A stretch of DNA of 64,000 bases from Effrenium voratum (taxonomy: Eukaryota; Sar; Dinophyceae; Suessiales; Symbiodiniaceae): NCBI GenBank assembly GCA_963377175.1, contig CAUJNA010000839.1:2501-66500 (forward strand). The letters are read 5' to 3'. Within the stretch, counting starts at the first letter, position 1. Each line of letters begins with the position of its first letter. The notes under the pieces are model-generated. The model was given only the letters and a program-made list of their open reading frames with translations, was not told the DNA's origin and ran no database searches. Shown in pieces: positions 47,325-57,065 of this stretch. The position numbers and the translations under genes were made by a program.

Positions 47325-47846
47325 CTATAGAACGTTGAAACTGTACGCCTCCGGCGGAATGGCCTCGAGCAGCTCCACTGAAACTTCAGTTGAGCCACTG
47401 TTAGCGGCAGCAAAGTCAGCCCAGCCCCAACCAAACCCTCCATTGAAGGTTTTGCTCTCTGTTTTCACCACACCCTCAAGGGTTGCCTTGAACCTGATCT
47501 GCCAGCCTTCAGGCGCATACAGGAACATTGACATGTTGCCATCTGAAGCGTTTGCATCCCCCCGCGGATACAGGCTCAGATACAAATCTGGCACGCCCAT
47601 CAATGTGAACTTCTCACTCTTGATTTCATCACCCTTTTTGAACGTCTGGCCTTCCACCTGCACAGCAAAGTTCCACATGAATGCGGGCGGCTTCTTCGCC
47701 GTCCCATCCGCTGCAGAAGCGCTGCTTGCAGGCTGCGTCTTTGCCTGTTCGGCCTTCGCATCGGCTCTGGCCCGGGCCTTTTCCACAACGGTCTGCTTGC
47801 CTTTTTGAACAGGCAAAGCTGCCGTCTTCAAACCCATCATCTGCTC
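47325..47846 (-). CDS. Last exon of the dynamin gene: Ala/Lys linker and MATH/TRAF-like domain
   Basis: It encodes 173 residues and stops at TAG (47327-47325). After an Ala/Lys/Gln-rich linker comes a beta-rich module starting F-M-W-N-F-A-V-Q-V. It contains I-K-S-E-K-F-T-L-M-G-V-P-D-L-Y-L-S-L-Y-P-R-G, then G-N-M-S-M-F-L, and ends with G-W-G-W-A-D-F and V-E-L-L-E-A. This order (W strand, S-x-x-F, lyPrG, the variable loop, S-x-x-L) is that of MATH/TRAF domains. The join to the stalk is in frame through the 115 bp GC-AG intron. The alternative is a separate short gene starting at an internal ATG, but that would leave the upstream exon without an end. Confidence 0.8.
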   Translation of the reverse strand, partial: EQMMGLKTAALPVQKGKQTVVEKARARADAKAEQAKTQPASSASAADGTAKKPPAFMWNFAVQVEGQTFKKGDEIKSEKFTLMGVPDLYLSLYPRGDANASDGNMSMFLYAPEGWQIRFKATLEGVVKTESKTFNGGFGWGWADFAAANSGSTEVSVELLEAIPPEAYSFNVL

Positions 47847-50800
47847 CTGCCGCACATGCCATGGAAGCCAAAGCTGGAACAAAAGCAATCACTGCATGTT
47901 TCTTCGACAAAGCTGTTCCGACAAAAGACGTGGAACATGCAGAACCACCATTTTCCCTTGCCTTGAAGTCCCGCAAGACGTTGATCTTCGCCTTGAGATC
48001 CTCCTGGCGATGCACGATGGTCCCGTCCCTTGGGAAGAGCTCATGCAGGTTGGTTCCGGCCAGCTGGTCTCGCCACGTCTCCTCCAGCTCCGCCAGCTGC
48101 TCCATGGTGAACTTCACCAACTTGGCCGACTCGACAAAGCCTTCGATCATGAAGCCGGTAAATCGACGCGCAAAGACGCACAAATCTCGAGAGCTGCCAG
48201 TTTCTGCGGCTCCTGGGCTTGCTCCAAGCGCACGAACTCCTCCAGCTCGCTCTCCTCTTCTCCGTTCTGCCCCTGCCCTCCCAAGAGAGCCTGGGCAAAA
48301 ATTTCTTGACTCCATCCGCAGCTTCCTGAAACCAAGACTTGCGAAACTGCGTCAGCTTCACCATGTACTGACCGTGTGTGGTGGAGGTCACTTGCTGAGC
48401 CTCCGACAACATCTCACAGACTTCTCGAGCTTTCGTCGTGAGTTGGTCAATGCACTCCTCAGCCTTTGCATCCAAAGAGTTGGCCAGGATGCCATTGATG
48501 TTGGCGTGCAACCCTATGACATGCGCCACCACCTGAGTCAAAAATCAAAACCGATCGGTACTAACATGGCTGTCCAAAACCAGAATCCAAAAAGCTGCTG
48601 CCCATTTATTACGCCTTACGAACCTTCATCTACCCGGGGCTTGATTGTGGCTCACCTTGCGAAGATGCTCACCAACGTCTCCAACCAGCCCATTCACGCT
48701 GTCTTTCAAAAGCCCTTCTTCGATGAAGGTTTGCTTGATCAGGTTGATAAAGACATGGGGGCCGACCAGGTTCTCCACCGTGTACCCAGTCACAAAGGTT
48801 TGTACTGTGTCATCTACCTCATCGATCATATCCTGTCCCAACCAATCAGGATTGCGCTCCAGCAGCTCTTTCCGAAAGCTCTGAACCATCGAAGCAACGA
48901 TCGGCGCAATTGTCAGTTCTCGGTCAGAGGTCTCTGCGCTCATGAACTCTGCACGGATTCTGCGCACCAAATCATTCCTGATTCGAGCAAGAATGCCATT
49001 GAACAACCGAAATTGATCAGCCTCCGTATCCGCTTGGGCTGGCAATTTGCGCAGCTCCTCCTGCAATTCGCCAGTCTTCTTGCGCACGGCATCCTTGATC
49101 TTTGGCAGACATTCGTCCACTCGCGCCTCTTGGATCTTTGCGACCCTTTCCATAAGATTCAAAGTGCCCCAATTCTTTTCGGGTAAGGTCTTCATGCGAT
49201 CTTTCTTTGTAAAGATCGCCTTCTCCTTGTTCCAGAGATCTTCCCGACTCATGCCATCATCGATGTTCTTTTGAGAACGATTGACAACACAGTGGAATCC
49301 CAGCTCAAGAATCTCTCAACATCAACACCTGCAGCCAAAGAGAGCTAAGGAAAATGTTTTGCGCTTTAACGTTCGCACCCCCCCCCCCCATTCTACCCGG
49401 TCCTACCACGCACAAGCAAAAACTGCGCCTTCTCAACGATGTCAGAGGCTTCGGCGTTGGCCGCGTCATCGCACTTTGTAACCACACCCAAGGTGCGGAT
49501 GCCTTGGGGATCATACTTCCGCGCCAGCTTCACAACCTGCAAGAAGGCCGGCTGAGATCACCGCTTCCGATCGAGTGGACTTGACCCAAAAAGTCCAAAC
49601 ATACTGGTTGCCACTAAAATGGTCCAGACCCCAAAAGATGGCTCAAGTCCATGAACTCGAGAAGTGAGTCAGGCTGTAGTTTAAGCTGCGGCGCTGCGTT
49701 TTGAGGCTAAGTCCGTGAACTCAGGGAGTGAGTTTCAGGCAGGTGACACACAAACCTCCTGAAGACAAACATCGCTGCAACGTCACACGTCCGCCAATGA
49801 GTATCTATCTGCCTGTGTCGGATTTGCTTAAGACCTTCAACACGCATCCTCCAAACGCCAGCGCGCGAATTCTGCCTGCCTCCGCATTTCCGAAGTCGGA
49901 CATGGCCGGTATCACGCAAAGGATCACCATCTCTTCTGGCTTGATGTACTCTTCCACCAAGTTCACTGTGACCTTTCAAATAATTGCAACACTCGACCAA
50001 ACTGGAAGTCGTGAAAGGAAGTCGGACCTCTATCTCGGACTGATCTGGAAAGAGTCACGACTTGCCAACAATCTGCAATGCAAACATTCACCTCAACATT
50101 GTTCTGCTCCGAAGCTTGACTTGTCCAGCCTCGTGGATGTTCTGCATCTGATCTGCGTTGTGGGTCACGCCAGGAAGGTCAATCAAACTAAGCTGAGGTC
50201 CCTCTCGGCGAACCACTCGGACATAGAGGGCCTGAAAGCACCGGAAAGGGCCAAAGAAATCGAACCTGGCAACGCAGGAATATGACGCCGTTGATGCGCA
50301 ACACGTACAGCCAAAACAACCCTAAACAACGAGACGCTCCAGAGAGTTCGACTGCCACCAGCTTCGGTCCGACTGATTTTCACCACACTGCCTCAAGGGG
50401 GTGGGATCGTACCTGTTGGTCGATCAGCATTCTCTCTGGAGTCGATGTCGGTGTCTCTCACACACCACTGACCCAAAAGTAAAGTACAACGAAATAAAGG
50501 TAAGCAAATGCGAACGCATGCAAACCAAAATGTTGTACAGCAAGGTATCCAAAGGGGAGTGGACGTTCTCCCGTCCGCTCGATCAATGCTGACTTCAGGG
50601 ACTGAGAGGTACTGGAGGCATGCAGTGAAAAAGGTGAGGGTGGGTGGGAATGAAAAAGATCTATTCACCAAAATGGCAAGCGGTGTGAATGCACACGATT
50701 CATGCAAGGGCACAGCACTTGAGATGCCAGTTCAAGTGCGGGTTCAAGCCCTTTCGCTTGCAGTTGCTACTTTTAACACAGGAGTTAACCGCAACAACGA

Positions 50801-53800
50801 GACGCTCCAGAGAGTTCGACGGTCCGACTGATTTTCACCACACTGCCTCAAGTGGGTGGGATCGTACCTGTTGGTCGATCAGCATTCTCTCTGGGGTCGA
50901 TGTCAGTGTCTCTCAGACACCACTGACTCAAAAGTATCTGCGTGGCCGGTCTCGGCTCTCACGAAACATGGAAGTCCAGTCAGTTTCAGGTGCAATGGCA
51001 CTGGTGGAACTTTTGGAGTTCCTTTACTCCGTCGAATCCGACGTTATGGGCGAACTCAATGTCGCCTATGACGCGGCACTTGCGTTTGTGCAACGCGTGC
51101 ATCGGTGGCTGCAAGATTTGCCAGCCGTGGGTGTGAGCCAAGGACATGTCTTGGCGGCTAAAAGGGCCGGCAATGCTGGCATGTGTGGCTACACGCGCTA
51201 TGTGCAATAGTAGTTGCTGACGGTTGTGCCAGGTCCAACGTGCTCCCAAGTAGGCAGTTCAAAGGTTGGTGTTTGCCTACTCCCCTGCGGATCGCGTGCT
51301 TGGCTGCTTCGTTATCACACAGCTGAAGGTATGTGTTGGTAAGCCAGGGCCGAAAGATGACCGGGGCTATAAGAGCAGCCCATGCTTCGAGGAAGTAGAT
51401 GGCGTTGGTGCTGCTGACCTGTTGAAGCAGGTTCGGTGGCAGTGCACCCGATACGACTCTGGCTCGACACGCGTGGGGTGTGAAGAGCACTGCTGCCCAG
51501 CCGTTGTCAAAAGACTAGTTGGGGGGCAGGGTCATGTGGCCATCCGTTCGCCCTGTTTGCAAAGGGCGTCGGTGTAAATGATGGTGAGGGCACGTGCCGT
51601 GTCGCTGAGGGCGATGCTCCGGGGGGAGCTATGTTGCAGGACGTTGAATAGGATCAGAATGGCGGCTCAAGCCGGTTTCTCGATCTGATCGGATGTGCTG
51701 TGAGCTTTGTGGTACAGGGCCGCTTTGTCGGGATCGACCGACTCGGCCAAACAGATGGCCGGAGACAAAATTGCACTTGCCCGCCGTGTGTCTGGCGGCG
51801 TCGCCATTGGGACAGGGTCTGCATCACGCGTCAGACTCGGTCCGGACAGGGCCTGAGTGTGGCGCGGGTGTCCGATGAAGACTCCCTGTATTTTACGTGA
51901 AGGTGCCGGGGCCACTGAAAGATGCGAAGGAGCTCTGTGAAATCTGTGTAGGCTGTATGGCACCATGGTCATCCACATAGTGGAGAGCAAGATGGTCAAC
52001 ACACGCGCGAGTGCGCTTAAGGCGTAGCGGAGGTTGTAGCCCCACGCGCTGGCTGCAGAGTCTGGCGTGAAAAGGAGCACGTATGCCACCTCTGGTTGTG
52101 GTTGACGGTAAGCGCCATCGTCCCACACGTGTAGCTGGTGTTGAGAGTCGGGGTATTGGCGTGCGCACTGGATGGTCGTGCGTGGAGCAGGTCTGGTTGC
52201 GGCCGCTCCGGCGCCAGTCTTCACCCCGTCGGATCTTGGGCTTCCCATCGGAGCCTGTCTGGTGCATGCTGAATGCAATGGCCACGATGGGGTTCGGGCA
52301 CGGTAGCGGAAGGAGCGTGTCGGTGTGTGGGAAGGTGCGCAAGGAGACCGTCTTGGTTTGCCAATGTACTGGTGCGACAAACGGTCCTGCCATCCGTCCC
52401 GGTTCGGCTTCTCCCGCAATCTCTGTGGCCATGAGTGTCCAATGGTCATCAACTTTATGTTGTTTGAGCATACGTGGTTGAAAGAGCGTAGTTCGCTCAG
52501 GTTGCAGGGGGGCAGAAATTTGTGGTCCTGGCATATGCGCCGGTCGCAGTGGGCCAAGTAGGTCAAAGCCGTTGGACATTTCGTCGTGTAGTGACTGGGT
52601 CTGCGGGTATTCCACCATTCGGAGGAGGTGTGTCATCAGTGGGACTTGTGTGATCATTTTCGGTTGTTTGTATGCCCGTTGGTCATGTAGTGGAAGTGTC
52701 AAGAGTTGTGTCTCGTCCGACATGGCGTCCCGAAGGTCCTCAATGTCCTGCAGAACGTGGTGCGGCATGGACTGCTGCATGTCGATGGCCCACTTGACTG
52801 TCGGGTCGCAGTCTTGGGATTGTTGGATGGAGAGGGCATGTTGCTGGACCCATTCGAGGTGGTCTCGCCAGTCGTTCTGCGGCATGTGTACAATGTCGCT
52901 GTGCCGCGGCGGTGCTTTTTTATAGTTGGGGGTTGCGCAGCCACAGGTCGACCACGGTGCCGAGGGCGCCTTTACGGACGTGTCGTATAGGTGGTTGTAT
53001 TCCAAAGGCTGGTTGTAGTAGTCCCAAGACGACGCGATCGGCTGATCGTGGGTCGTGGGTCTCTGCTGGATGGGGCGTAGGTCTCGGCCTCGAGAAGTTG
53101 CAGCGCGTTGGCTCTCGATGTAGGAGCCCCCGCAGCGATTGCCCGATGTAGGGACCCGTGTCGCGTTGTCCGGTATGGTTGTATGTCGTGTCGGGCCGGG
53201 GGTATGTAGTCCAATGCCGGTTGTTCGGTGCGGAGCATGCGGGTCAACGTTTACCGGACAGAGGAGTGGTGTGGTGGTGGGTTCCACTCGCCGTACTGAT
53301 GGTCTCGGAGGATCTCGTAGGTCTCCTGTCGCGATACAAATCGCCATTCATGTGCGGCGGTATCGTAGTGGACGCCGACTCCAGCATTCGGTCTTGAGTG
53401 GTGCACGAAGCGAAGCCAAGCAAGAAGGCCGCCGTGCGTCGTGGAGTGGTTGCAGGAGGGTGGTGGCCGCGTTGTCGAAGGTGCCGGTTGCATATGTTGT
53501 CCCGGAGAGCGTGCGACCCTTACAGCTGGAGCTCGTGCGTGCATACCCGGTTGCCCGGGAGGATGTTGCCCGCGCTAACGGCCTCGGGCAAGGTGGTGAG
53601 GTAGGCCTGGAGGGCATGGTACAAGCACGTCAGGCGCAACCTCGATCATCTCCATGAGCTGGTAATGCTGCAAGACGTCGATGAAGCACGAGGGTGCAGT
53701 CATGGCGGAAGGTCCCGGGCGGTCAGGTCTTGGAAAAATGAAAAAGATCTATTCACCAAGATGGCAAGCGGTGTGAATGCACACGACTCACGCAAGGGCA

Positions 53801-54638
53801 CAGCACTTGACATTCCAAATCAAGTGCGGGTTCAAGCCCTTTCGCTTGCAGTTGTTACTTTTAGCACACGAGTTAACCGCAACGAAATGCGTGTGCTTCT
53901 TGTTGAAAGACCCCTAAAACGGTTGTTGTCCTTCTGGACTAGCCCCAAAAAAACGGAACCATCAAACAAAGACACATCAAGAATCCACACACCATGGATC
54001 TACCGTTTCACGTCCGCAGGCCTGACTTGAGATGAACTCGTTGCCAGTTGCATGCTTGTCGGTAAGCCCCTTGATGTGGCTTTCGACATCAGATACGGAG
54101 CATTTACTTGCCTTGGGTGGACAACACGAGTTTCTTGCCACTAGGCCTTTCATGCACTCAACCGCCACAGCAAAAAAACACTATCCATTCAAGAGCTACA
54201 TGGATGCTTCAAAGAAGATGTCCAGAAGCACGTTTTGTTGAACCATGCCGACTACAACACCCACTAAACACAAAGCAGTGCCAGTGCAATCGAAGCAGCG
54301 TCTGCAAAACTGGGGTCCATGGATACTTCCGCAGAGGAATCTTTCAGGGTCGGGTCCGTCAGCAAGGTGAGGACACATGGCATTCTTGTACATGTGTTCT
54401 GCGCCCTTGGGAACTGAATGCCGGAGATATTTTCCAGCAAAGATGACTTGCCAGCAGACTGCTCTCCAACCACCACCACTCCGGGAAGCGGGATGGCGAC
54501 GGATTGGCACACATGGCGGACGCGTTCGAACAAGCCCAACTTCTTCGAAACGTCCGCCATGGCCTCCTTCAATGAATGCTCGGCAAGCTGGCCGCCACGC
54601 TCCATCTCGGCAAGGGTCGGAACCTGAACATCTGCCAT
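47325..54638 (-). CDS. Dynamin-family GTPase with C-terminal MATH/TRAF-like domain (10 or more exons)
   Basis: Large membrane-remodelling GTPase. Exons on the minus strand: 54638-54300, 54111-54022, 50231-50130, 49972-49880, 49536-49429, 49312-48656, 48532-48392, about 48290-47962 and 47846-47325. The first seven are multiples of three and join in phase 0. The predicted protein of about 790 aa has G1 GEQSAGKSS (58-66), a switch-I Thr-Arg (84-85), G3 DLPG (161-164), G4 TKCD (228-231) and an NRSQ motif (255-258). A long helical middle/stalk part follows, then a linker rich in Ala and Lys and a MATH-like beta domain to the stop TAG at 47325. Donors are GC for introns 1-5 and the last intron, GT for introns 6 and 7. 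A possible trans-splice acceptor (CTCAG) lies 36 bases before the ATG. I could not resolve the frame between about 48200 and 48165: an intron I missed, an indel or an assembly error. There is no PH or proline-rich domain. Family assignment is firm; cellular role is inferred only. Confidence 0.9.
47962..48290 (-). CDS. Dynamin exon 8 (possibly two exons): acidic loop and C-terminal stalk/GED-like helices
   Basis: The upstream half reads an acidic segment (E-E-E-S-E-L-E-E-F-V-R-L-E) in one frame. The downstream half reads G-F-V-E-S-A-K-L-V-K-F-T-M-E-Q-L-A-E-L-E-E in another, ending at D-F-K before GCAAGG. Both halves look coding, yet they differ by one base in frame between about 48200 and 48165. 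I cannot place a normal intron there. A small unrecognised intron, an indel or an assembly error would each explain it. The last intron (47961-47847) is GC-AG. Confidence 0.65.
48392..48532 (-). CDS. Dynamin exon 7: stalk helix
   Basis: Forty-seven codons in phase 0 (CAG|G acceptor, CAA|GT donor), predicted helical (V-I-G-L-H-A-N-I-N-G-I-L-A onwards). The donor choice matters. Reading straight on is open for about 30 more codons but then puts the downstream acidic segment out of frame. A 101 bp GT-AG intron (48391-48291), whose acceptor follows a T-rich tract, restores the frame. Confidence 0.7.
48533..48655 (-). other. Dynamin intron 6 = inverted-repeat element (introner)
   Basis: A 123 bp GT-AG intron. 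On the minus strand it opens GTGAGCCACAATCAAGCCC and closes GGTTTTGATTTTTGACTCAG. Apart from one G on each side, the termini are imperfect inverted repeats of consensus TGAGYCAMAATCAARMCC. The same termini and the internal word CCGGGTAGATGAAGGTT occur at 5034-5166; related copies are at about 32.1 kb, 43908-44042 and 57.65 kb. Confidence 0.8.
48656..49312 (-). CDS. Dynamin exon 6: end of G domain and start of stalk
   Basis: The longest exon, 219 codons. It starts with the last GTPase strand (G-F-H-C-V-V-N-R-S-Q) and continues into amphipathic helices rich in Glu, Lys and Leu, typical of the middle/stalk region, including a helix with R-N-D-L-V-R-R-I-R. The acceptor (GAGAG|ATT) is atypical because the next base is not G, so the exact start is less sure. 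It ends at CGCAAG before GTGAGCC, which is also the end of an inverted-repeat element forming intron 6. Confidence 0.9.
49429..49536 (-). CDS. Dynamin exon 5: TKCD (G4) motif
   Basis: Thirty-six codons in phase 0, with a GCAG|G acceptor and an AAG|GC donor. It encodes L-A-R-K-Y-D-P-Q-G-I-R-T-L-G-V followed by V-T-K-C-D, the guanine-specificity motif, in the context typical of dynamins (D-P-x-G-x-R-T-x-G-V-x-T-K). Confidence 0.95.
49880..49972 (-). CDS. Dynamin exon 4
   Basis: Thirty-one codons in phase 0, AAAG|G acceptor and GAG|GC donor. It encodes the segment Y-I-K-P-E-E-M-V-I-L-C-V-I-P-A, the hydrophobic strand that in dynamins precedes the D-x-x-N-x-E/D-A helix; D-F-G-N-A-E is seen at its end. 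Confidence 0.9.
50130..50231 (-). CDS. Dynamin exon 3: DLPG (G3) motif
   Basis: Thirty-four codons in phase 0 between a TTTCAG|G acceptor and a GAG|GC donor. The exon encodes the beta strand and G3 motif L-S-L-I-D-L-P-G-V, diagnostic of the dynamin superfamily. It lies only 95 bp from the edge of the retroelement in the preceding intron. Confidence 0.92.
50327..50479. repeat. Retroelement split repeat Y, outer copy (B2)
   Basis: Outer copy of repeat Y. The junction with host intron lies at AAACAAC/GAG, 95 bp from dynamin exon 3. Confidence 0.85.
50649..50795. repeat. Retroelement split repeat X, inner copy (A2)
   Basis: Second copy of the 53737-53883 repeat. It abuts repeat Y at 50795, the configuration expected from recombination of a circular intermediate. 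Confidence 0.85.
50795..50934. repeat. Retroelement split repeat Y, inner copy (B1)
   Basis: It begins CAACGAGACGCTCCAGAG and is nearly identical to 50327-50479 apart from a 13 bp gap. It borders the RNase H end of the coding region. Confidence 0.85.
50986..51490 (-). pseudogene. RNase H-like region of the retroelement, frameshifted
   Basis: One frame (51490-51158) has I-Y-F-L-E-A-W-A-A and L-Q-L-C-D-N-E-A-A-K-H-A, the Glu and Asp strands of a retroelement RNase H. The next part, W-T-W-H-N-R-Q-Q-L onward with A-G-P-F-S-R, is in the frame 51249-50986. The last motif normally has the form A-D-x-x-S-R; here the Asp is Gly, another sign of decay. Confidence 0.75.
51893..53347 (-). pseudogene. 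Reverse transcriptase region of the retroelement, frameshifted
   Basis: A 484-codon open frame with RT-type motifs: G-F-D-L-L-G-P-L near residue 265, G-K-P-K-I-R-R-G-E-D-W-R-R-S further on, and the catalytic Y-V-D-D box at 51979-51968. The segment with D-G-A-Y-R-Q (catalytic motif A, about 52.12 kb) lies in a different frame, so at least two frameshifts interrupt the domain. The frame upstream of 53.35 kb is also broken. The DWRRS and DGAYRQ contexts match what I recall of RTs common in dinoflagellate genomes. Confidence 0.8.
53737..53883. repeat. Retroelement split repeat X, outer copy (A1)
   Basis: It begins AATGAAAAAGATCTATTCAC and ends GTTAACCGCAAC on the plus strand. It is about 93% identical by eye to 50649-50795. 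The right boundary with host intron is at AAC/GAAATG. Confidence 0.85.
54022..54111 (-). CDS. Dynamin exon 2
   Basis: Thirty codons in phase 0, following an AAG|G acceptor and ending in CAG before a GC donor (GCCTGC). The sequence around residues 114-143 matches the helix found after switch I in dynamins (charged, ending in E-F-I-S-S-Q). Introns flank it at 188 bp upstream and 3.79 kb downstream; the latter is long because of the retroelement at 50.33-53.88 kb. Confidence 0.85.
54300..54638 (-). CDS. Dynamin exon 1: start, P-loop and switch I
   Basis: This exon encodes 113 residues from the ATG at 54638. It contains the nucleotide-binding P-loop GEQSAGKSS preceded by a hydrophobic strand (VVVVG), then the F-P-R-x-x-N-T-C-T-R stretch, which corresponds to the dynamin G2 region where a Thr coordinates magnesium. 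It ends at GAC before a GC donor. An AG preceded by pyrimidines sits at 54675, just upstream of the ATG, where dinoflagellate mRNAs receive the spliced leader; that use is inferred. Confidence 0.92.
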
Positions 54639-54958
54639 GACATCAAAACGCGAACATGTTCCTCGATGTCCAAACTGAGCGGCAAGGACCGTTTCGCCTG
54701 CTCAACAAATTGAACAGTATCAAACAAGACAGGGGTCGCCGGATTTCCCCTTCAACAGATGCAGTTCACTACAAACTTGCCACTTTTGGAGGTCCAAAAT
54801 AGCTGAGAATGGAGGGACCCCTCTTCGATCTCAACCTTAATGCTCACAATTTCAGCCAAAGGCACGTGCACTGTGGACAGTCAGATCTTGAACTTGACCC
54901 AAACGGCTGCTGGCACCGGGGGAGCTTTGGACAAGCTTGCAGGACCGCACATGCCGCC

Positions 54959-56811
54959 CTAGAATTCAAGTTGCCCCCGTTCCTTGCCAAGGACCCAATT
55001 TGGATGATGGACTTCCTTGGGTAAACAATGGTGGTCGTATTCTCGGCGAATGCGGGAGTCCTGAGGAACATCTTCCTCCTCCGTCTCATCCTCGTCGTCC
55101 TTGGGCAGGAAGGGTTTTGTCTCATTAGCACGCCACCGAAGAATCTTCCCCCCTCCGATTTCCTTTTTAAAAACAGGACAAAAGTCGGTGGCTCAGCCCA
55201 GAATTCATGCGGCTTTATCCACCCCAGCTAAGGCTATGTCCTTTGCGGCAGTTCTGTGGGGAACAAACAACAAGCGCGACCACCAGCCACCAGCCCCGGT
55301 GTCTCATCACTTCTTCCGCTAGCCTGGTGGTAATTCCGCATCTCCTCGGCGATGCTCATCCCCACCTCCCTGCTGTCCACGCCCTTGAAGAAGGACTCCT
55401 GGGGCGGACTCTCTCACACAAAGTTGGGTGAGGGGTGAGCGGGGGGGGCCTGTCAGCTGGCCTTGAAGAGACCCAACGGCAACTGGCGGATCCCCACTTT
55501 TTTGAGGCAAACCCACATTTTGTCGCCCCAACCCTTCAGAATCTGAATTCACCACAGAGCTTGCAGCACCTACAGGGGCAGCTGCGGGCTCTGGGCTGCG
55601 ACACCATAGGGAGGCGCTCCTTGGCGTCACTGGAGGCTTGGGGCGCAAGCATCAGAGGCTCATCGCTGGAGGTGTCCTGCCGGGGGCAGGCACCCTGGGA
55701 CCCCTGCGGTGTGCAATGGGTGTCACATTTACCCCTACAAGAAGGGGCGAAACCCAACCAATCCCAAACCAATTCATGGTTGCCTTGGTTCAATATGGGA
55801 AAAACACAAGGCTCTTGACTTGAAACTGGCTGACAAATTGTGAAACCAACCAAACTCAAACAGTCTCCTTTGGCTTTCGCATAGCCCGCCTGGTTTGAAG
55901 CGACCTGCGATCCCCAACGCTGATTGACACAGCCTGCTTGACCACAACCGACCCTCATCAGCGCGCCGCAAGAGAAGGCCAAAAGTGAAGAAGCACTGCT
56001 TGCGCGCGCTTCAAAGACCCATGTCCAGACTCAGCCCCCAATGCAACCAAGACCAGCCGCCAGCCTTAAAGGCCAGCTCCCGCCAGCCCCGCGCCCACCT
56101 TCCATCACCCCAGCCCCCGACCCAAGCTCAACCCCCACCCTCCCCCGATTCCAGGGGCGTTTTTAATCCAACGCGTCCATGACTGAGAACATCTACTACT
56201 CCACATGCCCATGAAGGCAAACACCTCGTCTGGAAAATATACCCTTCTCGTTTAGTCAGAGGGTTAGCATCCCCTGGCAAGTGCGCGGGCTCTGTTTCCA
56301 AGACATGGAACGCACGTGCTTCTCACTGTCAAAGCCACACCCCAAGTGGTAGGTTAAAGGGAAGCAACCTGAGCCCGCGACTTTCACAACCTCCACAAAA
56401 CTGCAAAACATTCAATTGGCGTCCTCCTGTGCTTTTGCTTAAACAATTCGTTGGCCACCAAAAAAAAACTCTTTTACCCCCCCCCCTTTTTGGCGTCCTT
56501 CCTGTGTTGTTAAAACAAAAAAATCCCTGTGTTACCCCTCTCCCTTTGGTGTCCTTCTGCGTTTTTCTTGATTTATTTTGGCCACCGAGCACCCAGGCGT
56601 CCTTGCTCTGAATCTTCGTGGGCAAGCTCGGGGCCCGCGACGGCGCAAGGCGGGCAGCCGTGGGACGGGAGGAGCTCCGAGGACGAGTCGGGGCGCTCGA
56701 GCGACGCAGCCTGCGCTGCGACGGCTGCGGCCGCGTCGGCGGCGTCGGGCGGGTGTCCCTATATTTCCCTAAGCCAAGCCCCCCTCAAAAATTGACATAC
56801 CCTTTTGGCGT

Positions 56812-56861
<50 letters not shown>

Positions 56862-57017
56862 TTCTTTCTTTCTTTCTTGAGCTTCCCAACGCGGCACTCA
56901 ACTCTCTCCCTCTCTCTCTCTTGCTCTGCAGCACCGCCCCTGTCGGGCAGCCTCCCCTAAGCTTGTTTTTTTGTTGGGTCATTTGCGGGGGTGATTCATA
57001 CGGAGGCAACCCGTTGC

Positions 57018-57065
<48 letters not shown>

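Larger units (their letters stand above)
50327..53883 (-). mobile_element. Degenerate DIRS/Ngaro/PAT-like retroelement with split direct repeats, in dynamin intron 2
   Basis: Two unrelated repeats of about 145 bp are each present twice. Repeat X is at 53737-53883 and 50649-50795; repeat Y is at 50795-50934 and 50327-50479. On the minus strand the order is X, coding region, Y joined directly to X, a 169 bp spacer, Y. This is the A1-ORF-B1-A2-B2 plan known for Ngaro/PAT-type tyrosine-recombinase retrotransposons. The coding region holds a reverse transcriptase and an RNase H, both broken by frameshifts. I found no tyrosine recombinase, so the copy is defective or non-autonomous. Both outer junctions and the internal Y-X junction carry AAC, as expected for site-specific insertion without target duplication. 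Removing it leaves an intron of about 230 bp. Confidence 0.8.

Noticed and set aside
47681..49186. 501-codon plus frame
   Set aside because: Antisense shadow of the dynamin exons, which carry clear motifs on the minus strand.
49600..49660. Relict dinoflagellate spliced-leader sequence (GGCTCAAG)
   Set aside because: Only eight to nine bases match; too short to claim.
52083..53657. Several plus-strand frames of 120-172 codons
   Set aside because: Antisense of the retroelement RT region.
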